Numbered from the stretch's first letter, positions 50,732-60,381 are shown. The stretch: 64,000 nt of DNA from Serinibacter arcticus (GCF_004786095.1 NZ_RHPJ01000003.1:791161-855160); one strand, 5' to 3'. Notes: generated by a model not told the origin, from the sequence alone. Made by a program: numbers and translations.

Positions 50732-52491
50732 GGCTGCTCCTGGGTCGGTGGCACGGTCGGTGGGACAGGTGCGACGGTCGTGACGGGGGCCGGCGTGACG
50801 GGGGCGGGTGTCGCGCCCGCACCGCGGCGCGCGCCGCGCAGCCGGGCGAGCGCCTGTCGGTCGCCGAGCGCAGAGATCGCGAGTGCGACGACGACGGCGA
50901 CCAGCCCGCCCAGCGCACCGAGCGCGAGGGCCTGGCCAGGGCCGCCGTCGGACGCGCCGGTCGTGCCGAGACCCGCCGCCCAGCGGCCGGCCAGGGCGCC
51001 CAGCCCTGCCCCGACGAGCGAGACGAGCGCGGTGCGCCCGACACCGGCGATCCCCGCGCCGCCGAGCGCGTGCCGCACGCCGAGCAGGAGCGCGAGGGAA
51101 CCGACCAGGGTGCCGATGCTCGTCGCCCCGCCGAGCACGGCGAGCGTGGTGGCGGAGGCCGCTGCGTCGGAACCGCCACCCACGAGGAGGAGCGCCCCGA
51201 GCACGGCGGCGAGCGCCACGGTGAGCCAGCCCACGCTGATGGCAGCCAGGGCCGTGCGGTTGTTCTCGATCGCGTACAGCACGCGCGAGAGGTGGAAGAC
51301 GAGCGCGAGGCCGACGACGCCTGCCGCCCCGAAGGCGATGCCGCCCGCCATGCCGGCGACACCGGACTCGCCCCGGGCGTAGTGACCGAACACCTGCTCG
51401 ACGCGCCCGGCCGCTGCCACGAGCGCCGCGGCGCCGGCGGCCGCCACCACGACGATGACGCGGGTGGACATGGCGCTCTCCCGCGCGAGCGCGTCGCGCC
51501 GACCGGACGCGGCGTGCTCGGCCAGCCGGGGGAACATCGCGGTCGCGACCGGGACCGCGAGCACGGCGTAGGGCAGCAGGATGACCGCCTGCGCGTACTG
51601 GTGCACGTTCAGCGTGCCGTCCGTGGTGCCGAACGTGTTGGCGACCTTGACCGCGACCACGACGCTCACCTGCTGCGCGAGCAGGCCGCCCGTGCCGGCG
51701 AGCGCGAGCGACCGGGCACGGACGGCGACGCCGTCGGGGAAGTGCAGCGTCGGGCGCAGCCGCACCCCCAGGCGCGCGACGGGGACGAGCAGCGGCAGGC
51801 TGAGCACGACGACACCGGCCGTGGTCCCCCAGCCCAGCGCGCTGACGGCCGCCGAGGTCAGGTCGGCCGCCGTCGGGTCGTCCGGGGTCAGCACGCCGAC
51901 GACGTAGTACGACCCCATGACGACCAGGCTCGAGAGCAGCGGCGCGACGGCGGGCCACACGAAGCGGCGGTGGGCCTGCAGCACGCCGGACAGCACGACC
52001 CCCACCCCGTACAGCGGGATCTGCACCGCGAAGATCCGCAGCAGCGTTGCCGCCAGGGCGACCTGTTCCGGCGGGGCGTCGGGACCCGACAGGGCGCCGA
52101 CCGCGGCCGGCGCCACGACGAACGTCAGCGCCGCCACGGGGATCAGGACAAGCGCGGCCCAGGTGAGCAGGGCCGAGGCGGTGCGGTCGACGTCGCGGCG
52201 CAGGTGCCGCGCGAGCGGACCGGCCAGCAGGGGCACGACGGCGCCCGCGAGGGCACCCCCGGCGGCCACCTCGAACAGCACGTTCGGCACGGTGTTGGCC
52301 GTGGAGTACGCGGTGCCGACCTCGTTCGGTCCGACCCAGGCGTTGAGCGCGAACCACCGCGCGAAGCCGACGATCCGTGCCGCGAGCGTCAGGACGGTCA
52401 GGACGGCAGCGGCCCCGGCGACACCGGCGGTCAGGCGCCGCAGGCGCCCCCGTGCCGCGTCGCGGTCGGTGCTGGGGTCAGCGGCCGGCAC
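50728..52491 (-). CDS. murJ: MurJ-family lipid II flippase (MviN)
   Basis: A 587-residue membrane protein with about 14 hydrophobic helices, the MurJ/MviN (MOP superfamily) size. The N-terminal NTVPNVLFEVAAGGALAGAVVPLL and the later YAQAVILLPYAVLAVPVATAMFPRLAE correspond to conserved regions of actinobacterial MurJ. It flips lipid II to the outer face for peptidoglycan synthesis. The C-terminal 50 residues are a Pro/Thr-rich hydrophilic tail; mycobacterial MurJ has a larger pseudokinase domain here that is absent. The GTG start lies inside the end of the MraY-like gene (14-nt overlap). Actinobacteria often have more than one MurJ-type gene, so it may be a paralogue. Confidence 0.85.
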   Translation of the reverse strand: MPAADPSTDRDAARGRLRRLTAGVAGAAAVLTVLTLAARIVGFARWFALNAWVGPNEVGTAYSTANTVPNVLFEVAAGGALAGAVVPLLAGPLARHLRRDVDRTASALLTWAALVLIPVAALTFVVAPAAVGALSGPDAPPEQVALAATLLRIFAVQIPLYGVGVVLSGVLQAHRRFVWPAVAPLLSSLVVMGSYYVVGVLTPDDPTAADLTSAAVSALGWGTTAGVVVLSLPLLVPVARLGVRLRPTLHFPDGVAVRARSLALAGTGGLLAQQVSVVVAVKVANTFGTTDGTLNVHQYAQAVILLPYAVLAVPVATAMFPRLAEHAASGRRDALARESAMSTRVIVVVAAAGAAALVAAAGRVEQVFGHYARGESGVAGMAGGIAFGAAGVVGLALVFHLSRVLYAIENNRTALAAISVGWLTVALAAVLGALLLVGGGSDAAASATTLAVLGGATSIGTLVGSLALLLGVRHALGGAGIAGVGRTALVSLVGAGLGALAGRWAAGLGTTGASDGGPGQALALGALGGLVAVVVALAISALGDRQALARLRGARRGAGATPAPVTPAPVTTVAPVPPTVPPTQEQP

Positions 52492-53335
52492 CGTCGCGCC
52501 CGAGCCCGTCGACCCACGCGAGTGCGGGCGTCGCGTCGATCACGCGGGAGAAGCTCACGCGCTCGCTCGCCAGCGTGCCGGCCACCACGACGGCGAGCGC
52601 GCCCAGCCGGACGGCGGGGTGCGGGTGGGACGCGAGGCCGACGCCGAGCGCCGCGCCCAGCGCGTTGGCACCCGTGTCGCCCAGCATCGTGGTCTCGGCC
52701 AGGTCGGTGGGGGCGGCCGCGACCGCGGAGCCGACGACGGCGGAGCCGATCCCGGCGCCCGGTCCCCCGGCCGCGGCGAGGGGGGCGCCGAGCAGGATCG
52801 CCGCCTTGAGCGCGCGGCCCGGTCGCAGGTCGAGCAGGTTCAGGAGGTTGGCGGTACCCGCGACGAGCGCGCCGCTCGTCACGGAGTCCAGGGCCGTGGC
52901 CGCGAACGAGGCCGAAGGGCCTGAGGCGCCCGAGGCGCGACGGCGGGCGTCGGCCAGCACGGTCCCGGCGAGCAGGCTCGCGGCCGTGATGCCCAGGAGC
53001 TTGACCGCTCCGGTGGTGACGGTGCCCTGCGCCAGCGCACCGAGGTGGCCGCGCAGACCCTTGGTGCCGCGGTCCTGCTCGCGCTCGGTCAGGTCGTCCA
53101 GCGCCCCGAGGCCACCGGCCGCGGTGACGGCCACCGCCCCGGCCAGGGCGGGGGCCCCACCGACGGAGGCGGTCCCGGCGAGCGTGCCGACCGCGGTCGC
53201 GATCCCGCCGGACAGGCTCACGGTCCGGCCGCGAAAGTTGGTGCGGTGCCACGATTCGCGATCGCTGCGGCGCGCCTGGACCGATGCCGCGGCCGTCCAG
53301 GCTGCGGCGTGGAGGGCCGGGAGGAGCCGGCTCAC
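52478..53335 (-). CDS. MraY/WecA-like glycosyl-1-phosphate transferase homologue
   Basis: A 285-residue, hydrophobic protein resembling the UDP-N-acetylmuramoyl-pentapeptide/UDP-GlcNAc phosphotransferase superfamily. NFRGRTVSLSGGIA corresponds to the first cytoplasmic loop, the paired aspartates D80-D81 in GGLGALDD to the Mg2+-binding DD motif, and MLGDTGANALGA to the conserved loop D-x-G-x-x-x-G/L. It is shorter than MraY (about 330-360) and lacks the last cytoplasmic loops, so substrate and activity are uncertain. The GTG start overlaps the steB stop as GTGA, and murJ begins inside its end, so steB, this gene, murJ and the glycosyltransferase are one translational chain. Confidence 0.82.
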   Translation of the reverse strand: MSRLLPALHAAAWTAAASVQARRSDRESWHRTNFRGRTVSLSGGIATAVGTLAGTASVGGAPALAGAVAVTAAGGLGALDDLTEREQDRGTKGLRGHLGALAQGTVTTGAVKLLGITAASLLAGTVLADARRRASGASGPSASFAATALDSVTSGALVAGTANLLNLLDLRPGRALKAAILLGAPLAAAGGPGAGIGSAVVGSAVAAAPTDLAETTMLGDTGANALGAALGVGLASHPHPAVRLGALAVVVAGTLASERVSFSRVIDATPALAWVDGLGRDGAGR

Positions 53336-54423
53336 CGACCGTCCCCGCTCGGCGAGGCGTCGTCGGCGGGCTCGTCCGACGTGCCGGTGCCGTCGAAGCC
53401 GTCAGTCCCGTCAGAGCCGTCGGCGCCCTGACCGTCACCCGGCGAGGTGGTGGGCGTCTCGAGCGCGGGCGGTCCCGTCAGGTCCTGCTGGGGCGGGAGG
53501 GGGTCCTGCGCACCGATGCCGAACCCGTAGGGCAGCGGCTCGGCGTCGGCGGCGACCGCCGCGAGGACGAGCGGCACGGTGACCTGTCCCGCGACGGTGC
53601 CGAGTCCGTCGACGGTCGCGACGGTGCGCTCGCCCCTGACCCGGACCAGCGTGTCGATGTCGAGCTCGGCGTAGCCGGCCACGACGGTCGGGGCGGCCTC
53701 GCCGGTCGCCGCGAGCGTCAGCGCCCAGGTGACGTTGCTCGGCTCGAGCTCGGGGTCGACGGTCGCGTCGGCCTCGGGCGCGACCTGCGGCGTCGTGAGG
53801 ACGAGCACGAGGTCGGCCGGGGCCGCCTCCCCCTCGACGCGCACGAGGGGGTCGTCGCCGTCGGCGAGCGCCGTCAGGACGGCGACGGCGTCGGCGGACG
53901 CCGCGCGCGGGTCGGCCGCCGTCGCACCGGTCAGGGCGAAGCCGAGAGCCTGGCCGAGCACGACGTCGTCGGTGTCGGCGCCGCCGACACCCGGGACCTC
54001 CGAGCGCACCTCGTCGGCGACGGCGGTCCGCTCGGCCTCGGCGGCCGGGTCGGCCCAGTCGGTGCCGAGCTCGACGCGGGCGGTGATCTCACCGCCGGCC
54101 TCCTCGATGCGCTGGCTGACGGCGGAGGTGACGTCGTCGGTCACGCCGGGGAACGTCGCGACGGCGACGCGGTACCCGGGCAGCGCGCCGTCGAGCAGCG
54201 CGGGGGCGGCGCTCTCGATGAAGGCGACGTTGTCGGCGATCGTCGCGCGGTTCTCGTCGACCTCGAGGCGCAGCGCGTCCTTCTCCTCGCGGAGCACCTC
54301 GACCTGGCCCGTGAGCTGGTCGGAGATGGTGTCGCGCAGCGGACCGGCGCCCAGCACGATGCCGACGGCCAGCGCGAGGAAGACCGAGATGAGTGAGACG
54401 AGGTGGTAGCGGAAGTCGATCAC
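53332..54423 (-). CDS. steB: SteB/MctB-type membrane-anchored envelope protein
   Basis: A 363-residue protein of the family called MctB (copper transporter) in mycobacteria and SteB in corynebacteria. The N-terminal membrane helix (VSLISVFLALAVGIVLG, about residues 9-25) is preceded by the conserved MIDFRYHL start. A coiled-coil segment (about 35-65) and a large extracellular domain follow, ending in an Asp/Gly/Thr-rich disordered tail. In corynebacteria SteA and SteB together influence septation and beta-lactam sensitivity, and the two genes are adjacent here. The ATG at 54423 lies 3 nt after the steA stop. Confidence 0.9.
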   Translation of the reverse strand: MIDFRYHLVSLISVFLALAVGIVLGAGPLRDTISDQLTGQVEVLREEKDALRLEVDENRATIADNVAFIESAAPALLDGALPGYRVAVATFPGVTDDVTSAVSQRIEEAGGEITARVELGTDWADPAAEAERTAVADEVRSEVPGVGGADTDDVVLGQALGFALTGATAADPRAASADAVAVLTALADGDDPLVRVEGEAAPADLVLVLTTPQVAPEADATVDPELEPSNVTWALTLAATGEAAPTVVAGYAELDIDTLVRVRGERTVATVDGLGTVAGQVTVPLVLAAVAADAEPLPYGFGIGAQDPLPPQQDLTGPPALETPTTSPGDGQGADGSDGTDGFDGTGTSDEPADDASPSGDGR

Positions 54424-54426
54424 GCG

Positions 54427-55617
54427 TCACCCTCCAAAGAATCGACGGATGGTGGTGGCGATGTCGTCCCACCGGGCGAGGAGCAGCTCGAGCGCGGCCT
54501 GGCCGGCGGGCGTGACGGCGAGCGCCACCACCAGCGCGGCCAGTCCCGCCAGGACGAGCAGGACGAGCTGCCAGGTGGAGATGCTGGAGCGGTACAGGCG
54601 CGAGACGCCCTTGGCGTCCACGAGCTTGCTGCCCACGCGCAGGCGCGTGAGGAACGTGCTGGCCATGCCGGAGCGGCCCTTGTCGAGGAACTCCACGAGG
54701 GTCGCGTGCGTGCCGACGGCGACGATCAGGCTCGCGCCCATGTCGTCGGCCAGCAGCATGGCCACGTCCTCGCTCGTCCCCGTGGCCGGGAAGACGACGT
54801 GCTTGGCGCCGAGCTCGGCGACGCGCGCGGCGCCGGGCGCGCGGCCGTCGCGGTAGGCGTGCACGACCACCTCGGCGCCGCTGGTCAGGGCGCTGTCGGA
54901 GACGGAGTCCATGTCACCCACGATGAGGTCGGGCTTCCAGCCGGCCTCGATGATGGCGTCCGCGCCGCCGTCGACCCCGATGAGGACCGGTCGGCTCTCG
55001 CGGATGAAGGACCGCAGCATCGCCAGGTCCTCCTTGTAGTGGTAGCCGCGCACCACGATGAGGACGGCGCGCCCGTCGATCTTCGTGTCCACGCGCGGGA
55101 CCCCGATGCCGTCCAGGAGCAGGTCGCGCTCCTTGAGCATGTAGTCCATCGTGTTGCTGGCGAACGCCTCGAGCTGGTCGGACAGACCCTCGCGCGCCTT
55201 GGCCTGGTCGGCCTCGACGGTCTCGGCCGTCTGCTCCACCCCCTCAGCCAGCACGGTCGTCCCTGACAGCACGGCGTTGCCGCGCACGACGAGGCGGGTC
55301 CCGTCCTTGAGCCCCATGAGGGCGTCCCCGAGGCCGTCGACCAGCGGGATCCCGGCATCCAGCAGGATCTGCGGGCCGACGTTCGGGTAGCGGCCCGACG
55401 TCGAGGCGGCGGCGTTGAGGACGGCGGCGGGGCCGCACGCGACGAGCGCCTCGGCGGAGACCCGGTCGATGTCGACGTGGTCGATGACGGCGACGTCACC
55501 CTGCTTCAGCCGCTTCGTCAGCGCCTTGGTGCGGTGGTCCACGCGCGCGGGTCCGGTCGCCGTCGCGTCGGCGTCGACGGCGGGCGCGGCGGTGCGGCGC
55601 AGGGGGCGGAGTCTCAT
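54427..55617 (-). CDS. steA: SteA-like cell-envelope/cytokinesis protein (thiamin-pyrophosphokinase-like fold)
   Basis: A 396-residue protein homologous to SteA. A central segment with VDGGADAIIEAGWKPDLIVGDMDSVSD resembles the catalytic region of thiamin pyrophosphokinase, which is the reason for the older annotation, but the family acts in envelope biology with SteB. The C-terminus has a hydrophobic helix (STWQLVLLVLAGLAALVVALAV, about 345-366) that anchors it to the membrane. The first 25 residues are a basic/alanine-rich tail. It lies between recN (8-nt gap) and steB (3-nt gap); this order also occurs in mycobacteria, where pyrG follows. Confidence 0.92.
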   Translation of the reverse strand: MRLRPLRRTAAPAVDADATATGPARVDHRTKALTKRLKQGDVAVIDHVDIDRVSAEALVACGPAAVLNAAASTSGRYPNVGPQILLDAGIPLVDGLGDALMGLKDGTRLVVRGNAVLSGTTVLAEGVEQTAETVEADQAKAREGLSDQLEAFASNTMDYMLKERDLLLDGIGVPRVDTKIDGRAVLIVVRGYHYKEDLAMLRSFIRESRPVLIGVDGGADAIIEAGWKPDLIVGDMDSVSDSALTSGAEVVVHAYRDGRAPGAARVAELGAKHVVFPATGTSEDVAMLLADDMGASLIVAVGTHATLVEFLDKGRSGMASTFLTRLRVGSKLVDAKGVSRLYRSSISTWQLVLLVLAGLAALVVALAVTPAGQAALELLLARWDDIATTIRRFFGG

Positions 55618-55625
55618 ATCGCCGC

Positions 55626-57353
55626 CTATCGTCCCACGTCGGACCTCTCGAGGAGGTCTGCCGCGTGCTCGAGCGCCGTGGCGGTCGTCTCACCCGACAG
55701 CATCCGCGCCAGCTCGGCGGTGCGGTCGTCCCCGCTGACCGCGCGCACGCTCGTCACGGTGCCGTCGGGGGCGCCCGTGTCCTTCTCGAGCACGATGTGG
55801 TGGTCGGCGAACGCGGCGACCTGCGCGAGGTGGGTGACCACGACGACCTGGGCGGTCCGCGCGAGCTCGGCGAGCCGCTGCCCGACCTGGCTCGCTGTCC
55901 GGCCACCGATGCCGGCGTCGACCTCGTCGAAGACGAACGTGGTCGGCGTCGCCTCGCCGGCGTCGGCGAGCGAGACCTCGAGCGCGAGCATCACGCGCGA
56001 GATCTCGCCGCCGGAGGCGCCCTGACCGAGCGGCCGGGCCGGGGCGCCGGGGTGGGGCGCGAGGAGGATGGCGACGTCGTCGGCCCCGGTCGGACCGACG
56101 ACCACCGGATCGAGCGCGACCTCGACCTGCGCGCTCGCCATCGCGAGGCCGGCGAGCTCGGCCGTGACGGCCGTGGCGAGCCGGTCCCCCGCGGCTCGGC
56201 GCGCGGCGGTCACCCGGGTCGCGACGGCGGCCGCCTCGGCGCCGAGCTCGGCGACCTGCTCGCGCAGCGTGTCGGGGTCCTGACCGGGGCCGGTCAGCTC
56301 GTCGAGCCGGGCGCGCGCGTGCCGCGCCCACAGGATGACGGCGTCCGTGCTGCCCGCCGGCGGGTCCTGGGGCCCGCGCTCGGCCCACGGCACGCCGTAG
56401 GTGCGTCCGAGCGTCGCGAGCACGGCGCGGCGCGCGTGCACGACGTCGAGGCGGCGGGGATCGGACTCGAGCCCCGCGACGTAGGTGCCGATCTCGGCGT
56501 TGAGGTCGGCCACCACCCGGGAGGAGTCCATGATCTGCTCGGCGAGGGCACCGAGCGAGGGGTCGTGCTCGGCCGCGCGGTTGAGGGCGCGGGCCGAGGC
56601 CTCCAGGAGGTCGACGGCGCCGAGGTCGTCGGCGCCACGACCCGAGAGCGCGACGACGGCCTCGGACGCCCCGGAGCGCAGCACCTCCACGTTGTCGAGG
56701 CGGTCCACCTCCTCGCGCAGGGCGAGGTCCTCGCCCGGCTGGGGCTCGGCGTCGTCGATCTCGGCCAGGGCGGCCGTCAGCGTGGTGACCTCGAGCGCGC
56801 GGGTGCGGCTGTTCGCCGTGAACTCCGCGAGCGCCTGCTCGGCGCGGCGCAGCGCCGCGTGGGTGGTCCGCATCGTCGCGAGCAGGTCGGCGTGCTCCGG
56901 ACCGGCGAACGCGTCGACGACGTCGCGCTGGGTCGCGCGGGAGCGCAGGTGGAACTGGTCGGCCTGGCCGTGGACGGTGACGAGCTGCTCGCCGATGTCC
57001 CCCAGGACGGCCTGCGGCACGCTCGTCCCGCCGACGTGCGCGCGCGACCGCCCCTGGGCCACGACGGTCCGGGCCAGGATGAGGGTGCCGTCGTCCAGCT
57101 CGGCGCCGGCGTCCTCGGCACGCGCGACGGCGGCGGCCGGCACGCTCGTGAAGCGGCCCTCCACGACGGCGCGCTCCGCGCCCACCCGCACGCGCGAGGC
57201 GTCGGCCCGCCCGCCGAGCAGCAGGTCGAGCGCGCTCAGCAGCATCGTCTTGCCGGCTCCGGTCTCACCGGTGATCGCGGTGAAGCCGGGCGACGGTTCG
57301 AGCGTGGCCTCGGCGATGACACCGAGGTCGCGGATGCGCAGCTCCTCGATCAC
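55626..57353 (-). CDS. recN: DNA repair protein RecN
   Basis: A 575-residue SMC-like protein that helps double-strand-break repair. Walker A is GETGAGKT at residues 29-36, the central coiled coils occupy about 150-370, the signature GASGGE starts at residue 445 and Walker B (FVFDEVDAGIGG) at about 473-484. Length is standard. The GTG start overlaps the nadK stop as GTGA (57350-57353). It is followed by steA after 8 nt. In actinobacteria the gene order tlyA-nadK-recN-steA is strongly conserved, supporting the call. Confidence 0.97.
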   Translation of the reverse strand: MIEELRIRDLGVIAEATLEPSPGFTAITGETGAGKTMLLSALDLLLGGRADASRVRVGAERAVVEGRFTSVPAAAVARAEDAGAELDDGTLILARTVVAQGRSRAHVGGTSVPQAVLGDIGEQLVTVHGQADQFHLRSRATQRDVVDAFAGPEHADLLATMRTTHAALRRAEQALAEFTANSRTRALEVTTLTAALAEIDDAEPQPGEDLALREEVDRLDNVEVLRSGASEAVVALSGRGADDLGAVDLLEASARALNRAAEHDPSLGALAEQIMDSSRVVADLNAEIGTYVAGLESDPRRLDVVHARRAVLATLGRTYGVPWAERGPQDPPAGSTDAVILWARHARARLDELTGPGQDPDTLREQVAELGAEAAAVATRVTAARRAAGDRLATAVTAELAGLAMASAQVEVALDPVVVGPTGADDVAILLAPHPGAPARPLGQGASGGEISRVMLALEVSLADAGEATPTTFVFDEVDAGIGGRTASQVGQRLAELARTAQVVVVTHLAQVAAFADHHIVLEKDTGAPDGTVTSVRAVSGDDRTAELARMLSGETTATALEHAADLLERSDVGR

Positions 57354-58225
57354 GGGGCGCGCCTCCCCCGCCAGCCGGCGACCGGGAGGTCGAACTTGCG
57401 CACGAGACGCTCGGAGAACGGTCCGGGGCTCAGGCGAGCGATGGCGACGGGGTGCGCGCCGCGCCGCGCCTCGACGCGGCTGCCGGGCGGCAGGTCAAGG
57501 GTTCGGCGGCCGTCGCACCACATCGTGGCGGCCGTGGCGGTGCGGGTGAGGAGCTCGACCTCGAGCACGCTCGAGGGGCCGACGACGAGGGGGCGCGCGA
57601 ACAGCGCGTGGGCGCTCAGCGGCACGAGCAGGAGCGCCTCCACGTCGGGCCAGACGACGGGGCCGCCCGCCGAGAAGGCGTAGGCGGTGGATCCCGTCGG
57701 CGTGGCCAGCACGACGCCGTCGCAGCCGAAGGTCTCCAGGGCTCGGCCGTCGACGCCGATCGCGAGCTCGATCATCCGCTCGGGTCGGTTCTTCTCGACC
57801 GTGGCCTCGTTCATCGCCCAGGCCTCGTGGACGGTGCCGTCGGGCGTGATGGCGCGGACGTCGATCGTCATGCGGTTCTCGACCGTGTAGTCGCGACGGG
57901 CGATCTGGCCGACGAGATCGGTGATCTCCGCGACGTCGGACTCCGCGAGGAAGCCGACGTGGCCGAGGTTGATGCCGACCACGGGGACGTCGGTGCCGCG
58001 GACGAGCTCGACGGCGCGCAGGATCGTTCCGTCCCCGCCCAGGACGACGACCACCTCCACGGCGCTGAGCCAGCCCGGCTGCTCGGGCAGGACGGCGTCG
58101 AACGGGGCGATCTCCTCGGCGGCACGCACGGTCAGGCCGTGCGCGGCGAGCTGCTGCTCCAGCTCCGCGCGCGCCTCCATGGCGCGCGCGTGCGAGTGCG
58201 AGACGACCAGGACCTCTCGATTCAC
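57350..58225 (-). CDS. nadK: NAD kinase
   Basis: A 291-residue NAD kinase that phosphorylates NAD+ to NADP+ using ATP or polyphosphate. The GGDGT motif is at residues 63-67, the NE..VEK segment (MNEATVEKNRPERM) follows, and the conserved loop GSTAYAFSAGGPVV near 189-203 completes the active site. I place the start at the GTG 58225, which overlaps the tlyA stop as GTGA and fits the coupling seen throughout this series. An in-frame ATG four codons upstream (58237) would overlap tlyA by 16 nt and is the alternative. The protein ends in a basic tail (GWRGRRAP). Confidence 0.95.
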   Translation of the reverse strand: MNREVLVVSHSHARAMEARAELEQQLAAHGLTVRAAEEIAPFDAVLPEQPGWLSAVEVVVVLGGDGTILRAVELVRGTDVPVVGINLGHVGFLAESDVAEITDLVGQIARRDYTVENRMTIDVRAITPDGTVHEAWAMNEATVEKNRPERMIELAIGVDGRALETFGCDGVVLATPTGSTAYAFSAGGPVVWPDVEALLLVPLSAHALFARPLVVGPSSVLEVELLTRTATAATMWCDGRRTLDLPPGSRVEARRGAHPVAIARLSPGPFSERLVRKFDLPVAGWRGRRAP

Positions 58226-59082
58226 CACGTGCCCCATTCTGCGGCCACGAGGCGTCCGGCGACGGCACCCGTCGCGAGTCGCGTGTGCTCGGCCGCCTGC
58301 GCGGGCGTGTCGCCTCGGCCGGGGACAGCGCTCGCGGCGTCACGACGCTGCAACCAGGCGACGAACTCGCGGTTGCCGTGGGTGCCCTCGATCGGGCTCG
58401 GCAGCACGGCCCGGGCGCGGAGCCCGACGGCGGCCGCGGCCCCGAGGACGCCGACGATCGCGTCGGCGTGCGCGCGCGGGTTGGTCACGATGCCGCCGCT
58501 CCCGAGGCGCTCCCGCCCGACCTCGAACTGCGGTTTGACCAGCACGAGCGCATCGGCCTCGTGCGCGAGGCACGCGGTCAGCGGCCCGAGCACGAGACGC
58601 AGCGAGATGAACGACAGGTCGGCCACCAGCAGGTCGGCCGGTGCGCCCACGCGGGCGGGATCGAGCCGGCGGACGTTGGTGTGCTCGATCGCGGTGACGC
58701 GCTCGTCCGCGCGGATGCGAGGGTCGAGCTGACCGCTGCCGACGTCCACGGCCACGACGTGCGCGGCGCCGCGCCGGAGCACGACGTCGGTGAACCCACC
58801 GGTGGAGGCTCCGGCGTCGAGCACCCGGCGCCCCGCCACGACCGGTCCGGACCACGGCGTGGCAGCCAGTGCGTCGAGCGCTCCGGCGAGCTTCAGGGCG
58901 GCGCGGGAGACGTAGCCCTCCCCCGCCTCGACCTCGAGGACGCTCTCGGCGGCCACGGGCGTCGAGGCACGTCCCAGCACTCGCCCGTCGAGCGTGACGT
59001 CCCCCTGGGCGATCAGGCGCTGGGCCTGCGTCCGGGAGGTGGCCAGGCCACGGGCGACGAGCTCGACGTCGGCGCGGACCAC
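58222..59082 (-). CDS. tlyA: TlyA-family 2'-O-ribose rRNA methyltransferase
   Basis: A 286-residue protein with an N-terminal S4 RNA-binding domain (about 1-60) and a FtsJ-type Rossmann methyltransferase domain. The SAM-binding motif is DAGASTGG at residues 89-96. TlyA methylates 16S C1409 and/or 23S C1920 ribose, which affects capreomycin binding. It is longer than the minimal type I enzymes and fits the type II group found in actinobacteria. The GTG start directly abuts the stop of the upstream small gene. It lies about 4.6 kb downstream of the rRNA operon on the same strand. The neighbour nadK follows in a GTGA overlap. Confidence 0.95.
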   Translation of the reverse strand: MVRADVELVARGLATSRTQAQRLIAQGDVTLDGRVLGRASTPVAAESVLEVEAGEGYVSRAALKLAGALDALAATPWSGPVVAGRRVLDAGASTGGFTDVVLRRGAAHVVAVDVGSGQLDPRIRADERVTAIEHTNVRRLDPARVGAPADLLVADLSFISLRLVLGPLTACLAHEADALVLVKPQFEVGRERLGSGGIVTNPRAHADAIVGVLGAAAAVGLRARAVLPSPIEGTHGNREFVAWLQRRDAASAVPGRGDTPAQAAEHTRLATGAVAGRLVAAEWGTW

Positions 59083-59304
59083 CTAGGAGCCCGTGTCGTC
59101 GAGGCGGTCGGCCAGGGTTCGCTGCAGGTCCTCGAAGAGCGTGACGTGCTCGCGGATCGTCATCGCGGCGAGCTGCTCGTCGTCGGGGAGGTCGGGCAGG
59201 GGCGCGGTGGACGGGGACGGGGACGCCGGGTTCCCCGAGACGCCGGCGGTGCCGCTCGGCGGCGCCGGACGCGGACCCGGCCGGTCCTGCGGTGTGCTCG
59301 TCAT
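59083..59304 (-). CDS. Small uncharacterised protein upstream of tlyA
   Basis: A 73-residue protein: a Pro/Ser/Thr-rich disordered first half and an acidic, helical second half (DDEQLAAMTIREHVTLFEDLQRTLADRLDD). Small genes of this kind occur upstream of tlyA in other actinobacteria. GGGAGG lies 7 nt before the ATG. The stop codon (TAG) is immediately followed by the tlyA GTG, with no spacer, so tlyA is probably translated by coupling. No function is known. Confidence 0.78.
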   Translation of the reverse strand: MTSTPQDRPGPRPAPPSGTAGVSGNPASPSPSTAPLPDLPDDEQLAAMTIREHVTLFEDLQRTLADRLDDTGS

Positions 59305-59338
59305 CGTGCGTCCTCCCCGTGCAACCTGCTCGTGCGAC

Positions 59339-60381
59339 TCAGGCGGCGACGACCGCCAGCGGGCGGGGCTGCAGCGTCAGTGTGACTCCACCGTCGGCAG
59401 CCTCCCACGCGACGCAGCACGCCGCACGCAGCTCGTCGAGCGAGATCTCCGTCAGGCTCGCGAAGGACTGGGCGATCCCGTCGCGCACGACGTGCAGGTC
59501 GGTCCCCGAGACGCGGGCGACGCCCGCGCCCGAGCGCCACGAACCGTCGTCGTCGCGCGTGACCTCGGGGTGCGGCTCGAGCAGGCCGCGCAGGTCGATC
59601 GCCAGCAGGTCGGGGCGCTCGTGCGCGGCGGCACCGATGAGGTCGTACGCCTGGCTCACGCCGGTGAGGACGTGCAGCCCCGGCATTCCCGCGGCCCGCG
59701 CACCGGCGAGGTCGGTGTCGAGCCGGTCGCCGACGACGATCGGCGTCGTCGAGCCGACCAGCGCGGCGGCCTCGTGGAAGATCCCCGCCTCGGGCTTGCC
59801 GGCCGAGACCGGGCGGACCCCCGTCGCGTTGACAACGGCGGCGACGAGCGAACCGTTGCCGACCGCCATCCCGCGCTCGGTCGGCAGGCTGGCGTCGAGG
59901 TTGGTGGCGATGTAGCGCGCCCCCTGCCCGACGGCGTAGGCCGCCTCGGTGAGCTCCGCCCAGCCCACGTGGGGGCCGTAACCCTGCGCGACGGCGTCGG
60001 GGTGGTCCTCGGCGCTCGTGACCACGCGGTAGCCCTGGGCGGACATCGCCTGGGCGAGGCCGGGGCCACCGACGCACAGCACCGTGGAGCCGGCGGGCAG
60101 GTCCTGCGCGAGCATCTTGGCCGCGGCGAGCGACGACGTCATGACGTGCGCCGGATCGGTCGGGATGCCCAGACCGTTCAGCTGGTCGGCGACTACCTGA
60201 GGCGGTCGTCCGGCGTTGTTCGTGACGTACACCGGCTGCGCCCCGGCCGTCGCCGCGGCGGCGATCGAGTCGGCCGCGTGCTCGACGGCGAGGGCGCCGC
60301 GGTACACGACACCGTCCAGGTCGAGCAGGACGGCGTCGTGCGCCTGGACCAGCGGAACGGCCGAGGCCGCCAGGTAGCTGC

